DNA from: an uncultured Bacteroidota bacterium
GTDB taxonomy: Bacteria; Bacteroidota; Bacteroidia; Chitinophagales; Chitinophagaceae
NCBI GenBank assembly: GCA_903899675.1
Contig: CAIUKP010000293.1
Location: 1 to 41,224 of the forward strand
Length of the DNA: 41,224 nt
Direction: 5' to 3'
In this document: positions 1 through 9,075 of the stretch, piece after piece
Position numbering within the stretch: position 1 is the stretch's first letter
Layout of the letters: each line of letters opens with the position of its first letter
Position numbers and translations under genes: made by a program
Notes under the pieces: generated by a model
What the model saw: the letters and a program-made list of their open reading frames with translations, nothing else
Database searches by the model: none
What the model was told of the DNA's origin: nothing

Positions 1-1
1 T

Positions 2-1105
2 GGAAAGATCTCTTCTCAAAGCCTGACTACTAGTAATCTGATAGTTACTGAATATACCCAAAATATCCAAATTCCGGGTTCTGGGTGGAAATCAATCGCC
101 TTTGGAGATGGCGAAGTTATCGCGCGCGTGTCTGGAAAAAGCTGGGATGATTTTGTAGAAGGAAATATTCTACGACCATTAGGAATGGAAGAAACTGCCG
201 GATCTTTTGATAGGCTCCCATCAAAGAAAGATGTAATTGATGCACATGCTCCAGTAAATGGAAAGGTTCAAGTGATTGCGAGAAGTACACTTCAGGTGGG
301 GCATTCGGCGGGAGGAATTAATTCGAATATCGTTGACCTATCCAAATGGGTTACCTGTTTATTGAATGGCGGAGAGAATGGTAATAAGAAGAGAATTTTT
401 TCTGCTGATGTTGCCAAAGAATTATGGACTCCCCAAACCATTATTCCGGTTACGGCTCCTGGGCCCTATCAAGTACATTTTTCAGCTTATGGATTAGGAT
501 TTGGCCTATCAGACGTAAAAGGAAAATTGCAAGCTTCACACACAGGAGGCTTAGAAGGAATGGTTACCCAGATTACTTTGATTCCAGAAATTAAATTAGG
601 GATTATTGTATTAACCAATCAACAGGAGGGTGGAGCATTTGTTGCAATTGCCAATCAAATAAAAGATGGATACATTGGTTCCACCGGCATCGACTGGCAC
701 AAAGTGTTGATTACAAACCGAAACCGACAATTGCAGGAAGCAAAAAAAATAACTGATTCCATCCAAATAGAAATTGAAAAAGCGAGTGGGCAGGCAACAC
801 AAAATTGGAAGCTCTATTTAGGAGAATACAGCGATAATTGGATGGGGGATGTAAATATTTATGTAAAAGATGGACAACCCTGGCTTTCCATGAAAAGATC
901 ACCCAAATTATCGGGGCGCCTATATCCTTACAAAGGAAACACCCTAGTAGTTCGGTGGAACGACCGTAGCATGGACGCAGATGCGTTTGTGAGCTTTGGG
1001 TTGGATGAAGAGGGTCTGGGTAAAACCATAACGATGCGGGCAATATCGCCGCTTACAGATTTCAGTTACGATTTCCACGACCTGCATTTCACACGCAAGC
1101 GGTAA
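2..1105 (+). CDS. Serine hydrolase, beta-lactamase/penicillin-binding family, 3' part (5' partial; N-terminal ~37 codons look non-homologous)
   Basis: Frame open to the left edge. From GEVIARVSGKSWDDFVEGNILRPLGMEET onward it looks like a class C beta-lactamase-fold hydrolase (SHTGGLEGM HxG-like box; C-terminal DUF3471-like region). Confidence 0.8.
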   Translation, partial: GKISSQSLTTSNLIVTEYTQNIQIPGSGWKSIAFGDGEVIARVSGKSWDDFVEGNILRPLGMEETAGSFDRLPSKKDVIDAHAPVNGKVQVIARSTLQVGHSAGGINSNIVDLSKWVTCLLNGGENGNKKRIFSADVAKELWTPQTIIPVTAPGPYQVHFSAYGLGFGLSDVKGKLQASHTGGLEGMVTQITLIPEIKLGIIVLTNQQEGGAFVAIANQIKDGYIGSTGIDWHKVLITNRNRQLQEAKKITDSIQIEIEKASGQATQNWKLYLGEYSDNWMGDVNIYVKDGQPWLSMKRSPKLSGRLYPYKGNTLVVRWNDRSMDADAFVSFGLDEEGLGKTITMRAISPLTDFSYDFHDLHFTRKR

Positions 1106-1108
1106 TAA

Positions 1109-3310
1109 TTAAATAGTATAGCCCTTATTTTTAAGCGGCAACTCTCTCACCCGAACGCCGGTTGCTGCAGCAATTGCATTCATTAACCCGGGAATAACCG
1201 AGGGAACACTGGTTTCGCCTGCTCCGCCAGGTTCTGCATTACTTGAAATTATGTGTATTTCCAGCGCAGGCACATCAGGCATGCGAGCAACCTGAAAATC
1301 GAAAAAGCTGCTTTGCTGAACCACGCCATTGGCTAAGGTTATTTCGCTTTTTAATACAGCACTCAATCCCCATACAAATCCACCTTCTACCTGATTGGCA
1401 AAACCATCGGGGTCAATTACCATGCCTACATCAGTAGCCACTACAGCCCGAAGAATTTTTATTTTCTTGGTTTTACTTACACTTACTTCAAAAGCATGCG
1501 CTGTATAGGCTTTTGCGTGGTTATAAAAACAGCAGGCAATCCCAACTCCTCTGCCTGCGCCTCTTTTTTTATTCCAATCAATTTTTTCTGCTGCCAATTC
1601 AATTACTGCGGAAAGTCGGGCAGGATCAAACAGGGTACCATCTTTTATTTTCTTGGCCGGCATATTTTTTAATAGCGAGAGTCGGTATTCAACCGGATCT
1701 ACCCCAGCTTTTTTGGCTAACTCGTCTATAAAACATTCAATTACTACATTGTTATAACTAAAGTTTACTGCCCGCCACCAGCCTTCTACCAGCGGAGATG
1801 GAGTTCTACTTACAGCCGAACGAAGGGAAGGAATAGCATAATACATATCCCCCATTGATCCGCCCTCTGCTTCCATAGCAAGCCAGTTGGCGTTCCCCTT
1901 CATGCCCAGTAAAAAATCAGCTACTGGAGCAATGGCTATTTTGTGCAACCAATCAGCCGGCTTTTTATCAGCACCCAGTTTAGCACTAAGTATATGAGAA
2001 GATGCCGGGCGATAGTTATCAAATTTCATATCATCTTCCCGCGTAAACATCAGCTGAACCGGGCGTTTTATTTGATAGGCTACCTGCATCGCTTCTGCGC
2101 TATAATCGGCGCTCAGTCTTCTACCAAAACCACCCCCAAGCGGCATCAGGTTGATGAAAATATCTTTAGAAGTAAGTCCGAAAAATTTGGTAGCCACCGA
2201 AGCGGTTTTGCCGGGGTTTTGAAACCCGCCCCACAAAGTAAATTTACCATTAGAAAAATCAGCAATACAGTTCAGGGGTTCCATGGCGGCATGTGCCACA
2301 AAGGGGATTTGATAACTTGCCGTAATCCACTCTCCATCTGGTTGCGGCATATCTTTTACGGCCGCACCCTTTTCGTTGTAAATCATATCCGGCGCCTTTT
2401 GCAGGCGAGCGGCTTGTTCAGCAAAATAAGTGGCGCTGCTTTTTTCATTCGAACCAGCGGGATAGGTCCACTGCACCTGTAAGCTTTTCTGAGCGCGTAA
2501 GGCAGCCCAGCGCGTGTTAGCAACAATGGCAACCCCGCTTCTGGTTTCCAGCTGATCGCCCATCTCTTTCATCTCGAATAACTCAACAATGCCATCAATA
2601 GTAGCAACAGATTGTTTGTTCCAGGAAGCGACTTTTCCTCCCATAACCGGACAACGAACAATAACGGCATATAGCATATTGGGAACCCGATAGTCGAGCC
2701 CATATTTAAGTTTTCCCGTAACAATGTCGCGGATATTATTTTTTTTAACCCCGGGCTTGCCGATGACGGTAAAATCTTTATAATTTTTTAGCACTGGATC
2801 TTTTGGAATCGGAAGCGCGGAAGCTTTTGCAATCAGGTCTTTAAAAGCAATGGACTGATTGGTGGTGGTATTGATAACGCGACTTTTTTGTGCGCGGCAA
2901 TTATCAACCGAAATACCCCATTCGTTGGCGGCGGCCTTAATCAGCATTTCTCTTGCTGCGGCACCGGCTTTGCGCAGGGGCATAAACTCACGGAGGATGC
3001 TGGTACTTCCGCCGGTAGAATAATTAAAACCACTGCTAGGGCTATAAGGAAGCGCTTCTGCGATTACTTGTTTTGGATCCGCTTCCAACTCTTCCGCCAC
3101 AATCAGGGGCAATGAGGTTTGAACGCCCTGGCCCATTTCCTGCTTATATACATACACGATGATTTTTCCGTCGGAACAGAGTTTAATCAGTGGGCTGGGT
3201 TGAAAGCAGATAGGGTCGTGGGCAGCGAATACGGGTAGGGGAACCAGCTGAGCAACCACCCAGCCACCAGATAGAAACGAGCTAAGTTGAATAAACGCTC
3301 TTCTTTGCAT
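1109..3310 (-). CDS. iorB: Molybdopterin-binding subunit of xanthine dehydrogenase/isoquinoline 1-oxidoreductase (IorB-like), Tat-type N-terminus
   Basis: MQRRAFIQLSSFLSGG twin-Arg leader; GQGVQTSLPLIVAEELE; LMPLGGGFGRRL; EPGGAGETSVPSVIPGLMNAIAAATGVRVRELPL. ATG start at 3310 preferred over the TTG at 3316. Confidence 0.88.
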   Translation of the reverse strand: MQRRAFIQLSSFLSGGWVVAQLVPLPVFAAHDPICFQPSPLIKLCSDGKIIVYVYKQEMGQGVQTSLPLIVAEELEADPKQVIAEALPYSPSSGFNYSTGGSTSILREFMPLRKAGAAAREMLIKAAANEWGISVDNCRAQKSRVINTTTNQSIAFKDLIAKASALPIPKDPVLKNYKDFTVIGKPGVKKNNIRDIVTGKLKYGLDYRVPNMLYAVIVRCPVMGGKVASWNKQSVATIDGIVELFEMKEMGDQLETRSGVAIVANTRWAALRAQKSLQVQWTYPAGSNEKSSATYFAEQAARLQKAPDMIYNEKGAAVKDMPQPDGEWITASYQIPFVAHAAMEPLNCIADFSNGKFTLWGGFQNPGKTASVATKFFGLTSKDIFINLMPLGGGFGRRLSADYSAEAMQVAYQIKRPVQLMFTREDDMKFDNYRPASSHILSAKLGADKKPADWLHKIAIAPVADFLLGMKGNANWLAMEAEGGSMGDMYYAIPSLRSAVSRTPSPLVEGWWRAVNFSYNNVVIECFIDELAKKAGVDPVEYRLSLLKNMPAKKIKDGTLFDPARLSAVIELAAEKIDWNKKRGAGRGVGIACCFYNHAKAYTAHAFEVSVSKTKKIKILRAVVATDVGMVIDPDGFANQVEGGFVWGLSAVLKSEITLANGVVQQSSFFDFQVARMPDVPALEIHIISSNAEPGGAGETSVPSVIPGLMNAIAAATGVRVRELPLKNKGYTI

Positions 3311-3316
3311 AATCAA

Positions 3317-3781
3317 TTATTTATTGCCGAGTTCGGCTGCTTTGTGAATCGCTTTTTTAATTCGGGCATAGGTACCACATCTACACACCAACCCCTGCAT
3401 TGCCTCATCAATTTGTTCGTTGGTTGGTTGCGGGAATGTTTGCAGGAGCGCAACGGAGGTCATGATTTGACCGACCTGACAATACCCACATTGCGGTACA
3501 TTGATTTCCATCCAGGCTTGCTGCACCACATGGGTTCCTTCTTCGCTCAGTCCTTCTATGGTAGTAACGGTTTTACCAACGCAGGCGGCGGCGGTGTATT
3601 GACAGGATCGAATGGGCTTGCCGTTTATTAGAACGGTACAAGCACCGCAGGAGCCAACGCCACAGCCATATTTGGTGCCGGTAAGGTCGAGCACATCGCG
3701 CAGCACCCAAAGCAGGGGCATATCTGCGGGCGCTTCAACGGGCTGCGATTTTCCATTAATTGTTAGTTGGTATTCGGGCAT
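3317..3781 (-). CDS. iorA: (2Fe-2S)-binding subunit of molybdenum hydroxylase (IorA-like)
   Basis: Two Fe-S motifs: [21 protein letters not shown] and [10 protein letters not shown]...CRCGTY. Immediately upstream of iorB on the same strand. Confidence 0.9.
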   Translation of the reverse strand: MPEYQLTINGKSQPVEAPADMPLLWVLRDVLDLTGTKYGCGVGSCGACTVLINGKPIRSCQYTAAACVGKTVTTIEGLSEEGTHVVQQAWMEINVPQCGYCQVGQIMTSVALLQTFPQPTNEQIDEAMQGLVCRCGTYARIKKAIHKAAELGNK

Positions 3782-3914
3782 AGTGAAAAGTTAGGATAGA
3801 TGAAGTTACAAAAGGGATTGCAGAAATAGGGATAATTGATGGAGTGCTTTTTGGGGGCGAGGGGAGTTGTGCGGAAACCGCTGCTAATCCATCCGAAGAA
3901 ATCCCTAATTTTAT

Positions 3915-4196
3915 TTGATGGAACCAAAAAGCCCGCCTGTTTTTGATAAGTGCATTTTCTGGGATGTAGATCTTGAAAAAATAGACTATCAGAAAACCGC
4001 AACTTTTATAATACAAAGAGTATTTGAGAGGGGCGACGTGGACGATATTCGAAATTGTAGGCGATACTATGGAGACGAAAAAGTAACGGAAGCCCTACTG
4101 AATGTAAAGTGGATGCCACTAAAAAGAATGTATTTGGCCAGCGCTGTAATCAATCGGCCCCTTAAAGATTTTATATTTTACAGAGAGGGGCTCTGA
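3915..4196 (+). CDS. Small protein resembling the DUF6922 family (associated with AbiE-type toxin-antitoxin loci in Bacteroidota)
   Basis: 93 aa with CIFWDVDLEKIDYQKTATFIIQRVFERG...CRRYYGDEKVTEALLNVKWM. Family call by eye. Confidence 0.6.
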   Translation: MMEPKSPPVFDKCIFWDVDLEKIDYQKTATFIIQRVFERGDVDDIRNCRRYYGDEKVTEALLNVKWMPLKRMYLASAVINRPLKDFIFYREGL

Positions 4197-4272
4197 CCGA
4201 CCCATTCATCCGCTCGCCCAATTCTTTCGAAATAATTACACGAATGCATTAATTTGCCGCAAACACAAGTAC

Positions 4273-6168
4273 ATGAAAAAACTGCTTTTGATAGCCGGCG
4301 CAATGATGGTGCTGGTATGCGCATTACAGGCACAGCCTACCCAAAAACCGCCATTGCACGGAAAAAACTGGATGGCCATAACCGGAAAACCGCTGGCGGC
4401 CACTGCCGGATCGATCGTTTTTCAACAGGGCGGCAATGCGGTGGATGCGGCTTGTGCCATGCTGGCGGCTACCTGCACCATGTGGGACGTATTAAGCTGG
4501 GGCGGAGAAACGCAGGCATTGATTTATAATCCGAAAACCAAAAAAGTTATTGGCATCAATGCCCTCGGAGTTGCCCCCACTGGAGCAACCCCGGCATTTT
4601 TTAAAGAAAGGGGCTATCAGTTTCCGCCGGAGTATGGTCCGCTGGCAGCCATAACCCCCGGAACCGTTGGCGGAATTTGCCACATGCTACAGCAATATGG
4701 TACCATGAGTTTGCAAAAAGTATTGGCACCGGCCATGCAGCTGGCAGCGGGCTATCCCATAGAGGCGCAAACCGCCAACAGCATTGAGCGCGCAAAAGAC
4801 CGCATTAAGCAATGGCCTTACAGTAAAAAAGTCTTCTTGCCGCACCTGGGTGAAAAACGTGAAGCACCGGAAGCGGGAGAAATATTTGTGCAGCAGGATT
4901 TGCTGAACACCCTCACCAAGCTGGTGGAAGCGGAACAACAGGCACTTAAAAAAGGCAAATCTCGCATCGAGGCCATCCAAGCTGCTTGCGACCGATTTTA
5001 TAAAGGGGATGTTGCCGAAGAGTTTGTTCGGGGTAGTAAAGAGCAGGGTGGATTGATAACAATGCAAGATCTGGCCAATTGGAAAGTAAAAGAAGAAGAG
5101 CCTATGCACGTGAATTATCGTGGCGTAGAAGTATATAAATTATCTCAGTGGACGCAGGGGCCGATGTTATTACAATCGCTGAACATGCTGGAGCCGCTTG
5201 ATTTGAAGGCAATGGGGTATAATTCTCCGGAGTATATCCACACCATGTATCAGGTAATGAACATGACGTTTGCCGATCGCGATTTTTATTATGGAGATCC
5301 TGCCTACAATATTGGCCAACCGATGCAAGGGCTGTTGAGCAAAGACTATGCAAAAGCAAGACTGGCGCAAATGCGCAAGGATGGAAACGATCCGCAGGTG
5401 ATGCCGGGCGATCCGTATCCTTTCGAGGGCCGGAAAAATCCCTATAACCAATTATTGGAGGGCCGAAAAAAATTGACCGACAGCACAAACAAACGAAACT
5501 TTTTGCCGACACATGATAGTGGCGGAACGGCAATGAATAACGAGCGCGAAGCCTATATGGAGCGGCTTTGGCTAGGCACAACCAGCGTAGAGGCTGCCGA
5601 TAAAGATGGCTGGGTGGTTTCCATCACCCCCAGCGGCGGATGGGTGCCGGCAACCATTGCGGGCAATACGGGTGTGGGTATGAGTCAGCGCCTGCAGAGC
5701 TTTGTGCTGGATTCCGCCATCAACCCTTTTAATGTGGTGGCCCCCGGCAAACGCCCACGGGTTACTCTTACCCCTTCACTTGCTATGAAAAACGGGGAGC
5801 CTTATGTTGCGTTTGCTGTGCAGGGGGGTGACACACAGGATCAAAACCTGCTGCAGTTTTTGGTAAATATGGTAGACTTTGGCATGACGGTTCAACAAGC
5901 TACAGAGGCGGCAAATATCAACACCAATCAGCTATGGCTATCATTGGGAGGAACCAAACTAAGCGATCGCAGACCAAGGGCGGGCGAACTGCTGCTGGGT
6001 AACAAAACACCTCAAGCCACCCGAGATGCGCTTAAGAAAATGGGCTATACCATAAGCCTGGGCGACAGAACGAGTGGGCCTATCAATGCGATATTTCTCG
6101 ACAAAAAACACGGAACCCTTTGGGGCGGGTCGTCTAATAATGGCGAAGACTACGGAATTGGCTGGTAA
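4273..6168 (+). CDS. Gamma-glutamyltransferase family protein (secreted)
   Basis: Signal peptide MKKLLLIAGAMMVLVCALQAQ; GGNAVDAACAMLAA; GGETQALIYN; GLLSKDYAKARL; PRVTLTPSLAMKNGEPYVAFAVQGGDTQDQNLLQFLVNMVDFGM. Confidence 0.88.
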   Translation: MKKLLLIAGAMMVLVCALQAQPTQKPPLHGKNWMAITGKPLAATAGSIVFQQGGNAVDAACAMLAATCTMWDVLSWGGETQALIYNPKTKKVIGINALGVAPTGATPAFFKERGYQFPPEYGPLAAITPGTVGGICHMLQQYGTMSLQKVLAPAMQLAAGYPIEAQTANSIERAKDRIKQWPYSKKVFLPHLGEKREAPEAGEIFVQQDLLNTLTKLVEAEQQALKKGKSRIEAIQAACDRFYKGDVAEEFVRGSKEQGGLITMQDLANWKVKEEEPMHVNYRGVEVYKLSQWTQGPMLLQSLNMLEPLDLKAMGYNSPEYIHTMYQVMNMTFADRDFYYGDPAYNIGQPMQGLLSKDYAKARLAQMRKDGNDPQVMPGDPYPFEGRKNPYNQLLEGRKKLTDSTNKRNFLPTHDSGGTAMNNEREAYMERLWLGTTSVEAADKDGWVVSITPSGGWVPATIAGNTGVGMSQRLQSFVLDSAINPFNVVAPGKRPRVTLTPSLAMKNGEPYVAFAVQGGDTQDQNLLQFLVNMVDFGMTVQQATEAANINTNQLWLSLGGTKLSDRRPRAGELLLGNKTPQATRDALKKMGYTISLGDRTSGPINAIFLDKKHGTLWGGSSNNGEDYGIGW

Positions 6169-6207
6169 TCGGGGAAAAAACGGGTATAAATCAGGTATAA
6201 ACACGTG

Positions 6208-6236
6208 GGGGTTGGGTTAACCAACCCCTATTTTTG
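6208..6236 (+). terminator. Rho-independent-like terminator after the ggt-family gene
   Basis: GGGGTTGG - gttaa - CCAACCCC followed by TATTTTTG. Confidence 0.65.
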
Positions 6237-6251
6237 TACAATAAAGTAAAA

Positions 6252-6289
6252 ACTAATGACGTTAGTAAAAAAATACTAAAAAAATTAGT
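6252..6289. promoter_or_regulatory. Two tandem 15-bp dyads ACTAA-N5-TTAGT upstream of recA (candidate operator)
   Basis: ACTAATGACGTTAGT (6252-6266) and ACTAAAAAAATTAGT (6275-6289), starts 23 bp apart, ending 18 bp before a TATTTTTG element. Confidence 0.55.
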
Positions 6290-6307
6290 TTGTTTGAACA
6301 TTGTTTG

Positions 6308-6315
6308 TATTTTTG
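6308..6315 (+). promoter_or_regulatory. Candidate Bacteroidota -7 element of the recA promoter
   Basis: TATTTTTG matches TAnnTTTG. TTTG sequences lie upstream (6289-6292, 6293-6296), but the spacing is shorter than the usual ~19 bp. Confidence 0.5.
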
Positions 6316-6353
6316 TGGGAACGAACTACTAACCTCTATTAAAACGACACAAC

Positions 6354-7367
6354 ATGAGTAATGCAGAAAAACTGAAAGCGCTGAAGCTAACTATCGACAA
6401 GATAGACAAAGACTATGGCAAGGGAAGCGTGATGATGATGAACGAAAAAAGTCAAGAGCCGATGGAAGTTATTTCAACCGGATCCATTGGCCTGGATGTG
6501 GCTTTGGGTGTGGGTGGGCTTCCAAAAGGAAGAATTATCGAAATATATGGCCCGGAATCATCCGGTAAAACAACCATTGCCATACATGTTATTGCCGAGG
6601 CGCAGAAAAAGGGCGGCATGTGTGCGATTATTGATGCGGAGCACGCATTTGACAGCTCCTATGCCAAAAAGCTGGGGGTGGACGTAGACAACCTGTTGAT
6701 TTCACAGCCCGACTATGGAGAGCAGGCTCTGGAAATAGCCGATCGCCTGATTTTGTCCGGAGCATTGGATGTGGTGGTAATTGATTCGGTGGCAGCATTA
6801 GTTCCCAAAAGCGAACTTGAAGGAGAAATGGGCGACAGCAAAATGGGATTACACGCTCGTTTGATGAGTCAGGCGCTGCGTAAGCTTACGGCTACGATTA
6901 ATAAAACCAATACGGTATGTATATTCATTAACCAGTTGCGCGAAAAAATTGGTGTGATGTTTGGCAACCCCGAAACTACCACCGGAGGAAACGCACTTAA
7001 ATTTTATGCTTCCGTGCGCCTCGATATTCGTCGGATGACGCAGATCAAAGACGGCGATGCAGCAGTAGGCAACCACGTAAAAGTAAAAGTGGTAAAAAAT
7101 AAAGTGGCCCCTCCGTTCCGCGCGGCTGAATTCGATATTATTTTCGGCGAAGGCATCAGCAAACTGGGCGAAATCATCGACATGGGCGTAGAGCTGGGCA
7201 TTGTACAAAAAAGCGGTAGCTGGTTTAGCTATGAGGCGAACAAATTAGGTCAGGGACGAGATTCGGTAAAAACGTTATTACACGACAATCCCGAATTGGC
7301 CAACGAAATTGAAGCGAAGATTCGCGCAAAAGTTTCGGAGCAAAAAATTGCTGCCGCAGAAGCGTAA
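6354..7367 (+). CDS. recA: Recombinase RecA
   Basis: Walker [72 protein letters not shown]. Confidence 0.99.
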   Translation: MSNAEKLKALKLTIDKIDKDYGKGSVMMMNEKSQEPMEVISTGSIGLDVALGVGGLPKGRIIEIYGPESSGKTTIAIHVIAEAQKKGGMCAIIDAEHAFDSSYAKKLGVDVDNLLISQPDYGEQALEIADRLILSGALDVVVIDSVAALVPKSELEGEMGDSKMGLHARLMSQALRKLTATINKTNTVCIFINQLREKIGVMFGNPETTTGGNALKFYASVRLDIRRMTQIKDGDAAVGNHVKVKVVKNKVAPPFRAAEFDIIFGEGISKLGEIIDMGVELGIVQKSGSWFSYEANKLGQGRDSVKTLLHDNPELANEIEAKIRAKVSEQKIAAAEA

Positions 7368-7512
7368 AACCCTTGCACGCACCACGCAAAAAATAGTGAA
7401 AAAGTTTCCTGCTGAGCTGCGGTATTAAAAGTATTTATGAAGTGCGCCCCCAAAGAAGGAAGGGCAGCGAATTATATAAAATGTGTTGTATAGGATAGAT
7501 GGTTTAGTTAGT

Positions 7513-7547
7513 AAAACCGTTCCTTTTCTAAGGAGCGGTTTTTTATT
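7513..7547 (+). terminator. Rho-independent terminator
   Basis: AAAACCGTTCCTT - ttct - AAGGAGCGGTTTT then TTATTTT; one G-T wobble in the stem. Confidence 0.8.
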
Positions 7548-7642
7548 TTCAAAATAAAGTGCCGACTTCGCAACTGTGGAATAAATGAAAATCATTCATT
7601 GCCGCAACAGAAATAAGTATATTTATTGCTCATATACACAAG

Positions 7643-8593
7643 TTGATATACGGACTGCTCAGCATATGGACAAGATTGGCGATGCGTTGGTTTGTTCCTT
7701 CGCTTACTATACGTCCTGCAAAAAACTGGCAGCCTGGAAAGCCCACTTTGTTAGTGGCCAACCATCCCGATTCTTTTTTAGATGCTGTAATAATAGCGAT
7801 GGCCTGTAAGGGCCCCATTCATTTTTTAGCAAGGGGGGACGTGTTTACCAAACCCTGGCACAGAAAGTTGCTACGCCTGTTGAACATGTATCCGGTATAT
7901 CGAATTCGCGAAGGAAGAGAGCACGTGCATTTAAACCGAACCACTTTTCGCCATTCTCACAACGTGCTGGCAAACAATGGAACGTTGTTAATATTTATCG
8001 AAGGCATTTGTTTAAACACTCACGAGCTGCAGCCCTTTAAAAAAGGCGCGGCGCGTATTGCCCTAGAAGCTGCTGCCCTGCCGGGTTGCAGCTTCCTGCC
8101 GGTGGGAATCGCCTACAGCAGTTTTAGCCGAATAGGAAAAGCAGTAACCGTAATTTTTAGTGAGCCGATTTTTCCGCAGCAAGTTTTTGATGGGGATGAA
8201 GAACAGGCAAACCTGGCCCGTTTTAACCGCATCCTTTTTCCAAAACTAGAAGCCTGCATACAAATTCCATCAGCCAATCTAACATCGGCTCCTTCTACAT
8301 TATTGCAGTTATTATATTGGATAACCACGGCGCTTCACTTTCCATTTTATGTTCCCCTGCGAAGCAAAATTGCATCACTTACGCGGGGAACCGTATTTTA
8401 TGATTCGATGTTGTTTGCAGCCCTGCTTTTCTTATATCCAATTTATTTATCACTTATCTGGATGTTGCTTTTTGTGTTAGGGGCTGGTGCAATACTCTCC
8501 ACAATATTGACCGCAGGCCTGCCGGCATCGGCCTTGTATGTGTTATCAAGTAGGCTGGTGGCGAAATCTAATCAGCAAGCCGTATCTTCATAG
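7643..8593 (+). CDS. Lysophospholipid/1-acylglycerol-3-phosphate acyltransferase family (PlsC-like)
   Basis: LLVANHPDSFLDAVIIA, HFLARGDVFTKPWHRKLLRLLNMYPVYRIREG, LLIFIEGICLNTHELQPFKKGAARIALEAA. Start uncertain (TTG at 7643 or ATG at 7682). Confidence 0.85.
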   Translation: MIYGLLSIWTRLAMRWFVPSLTIRPAKNWQPGKPTLLVANHPDSFLDAVIIAMACKGPIHFLARGDVFTKPWHRKLLRLLNMYPVYRIREGREHVHLNRTTFRHSHNVLANNGTLLIFIEGICLNTHELQPFKKGAARIALEAAALPGCSFLPVGIAYSSFSRIGKAVTVIFSEPIFPQQVFDGDEEQANLARFNRILFPKLEACIQIPSANLTSAPSTLLQLLYWITTALHFPFYVPLRSKIASLTRGTVFYDSMLFAALLFLYPIYLSLIWMLLFVLGAGAILSTILTAGLPASALYVLSSRLVAKSNQQAVSS

Positions 8594-8610
8594 TTACCAA
8601 TCCACTGCGC

Positions 8611-9075
8611 ATGTTTGTACAGAAGCAATTAGGCAAAAGAAAAAGAATCGCCCTTGTGGCTCACGACCATAAAAAGGCCGACCTGTTAGAATGGGCCATG
8701 CACAACAAAGAGGCCCTAGCAAAACATGAATTGATAGCCACAGGAACCACAGGCAAAATGATGGAAGAAAAGCTAGATAGACCAGTTAAAAAATTATTAA
8801 GCGGACCGCTGGGCGGCGATCAACAAATAGGCGCGATGATTGCGAATGGCGAAATTGATATGATGTTTTTTTTCTGGGATCCAATGGAGGCACAGCCGCA
8901 TGATAGCGATGTGAAAGCACTCTTACGATTGTGCGTAGCCTGGAATTTGCCTATGGCTTGCGATCGAGCAACGGCAGATTTTATAATGACTTCGCCTTTT
9001 ATGCAAGAGGAATATTTGGCAACGGTGCCCGACTATTCAGGATATTTAAACAGACCCATTTCTGATCATGAGTGA
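8611..9075 (+). CDS. mgsA: Methylglyoxal synthase
   Basis: RIALVAHDHKKADLLEWA, ATGTTGKM, LSGPLGGDQQIGAMIANGEIDMMFFFWDPMEAQPHDSDVKALLRLC. Confidence 0.96.
   Translation: MFVQKQLGKRKRIALVAHDHKKADLLEWAMHNKEALAKHELIATGTTGKMMEEKLDRPVKKLLSGPLGGDQQIGAMIANGEIDMMFFFWDPMEAQPHDSDVKALLRLCVAWNLPMACDRATADFIMTSPFMQEEYLATVPDYSGYLNRPISDHE

Noticed and set aside
1943-2482. 179-aa plus-strand ORF (and 1243-1437, 1513-1731, 2888-3115) inside iorB
   Set aside because: Antisense shadow ORFs of a well-supported coding sequence; no recognisable protein motifs.
4687-5581. 140-aa and 159-aa minus-strand ORFs opposite the ggt-family gene
   Set aside because: Fully antisense to a clear conserved CDS and compositionally like reverse-frame translations.
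6252-6289. Naming the recA dyads as a LexA box
   Set aside because: The motif does not match the E. coli or Bacillus LexA consensus, and no lexA gene is in the window; kept as an unassigned operator candidate.
7733-7770. Acyltransferase NHPDSFLD motif with H-X5-D instead of classic H-X4-D
   Set aside because: This spacing is, to my knowledge, usual in a subgroup of PlsC-like proteins, so it is not novel by itself.
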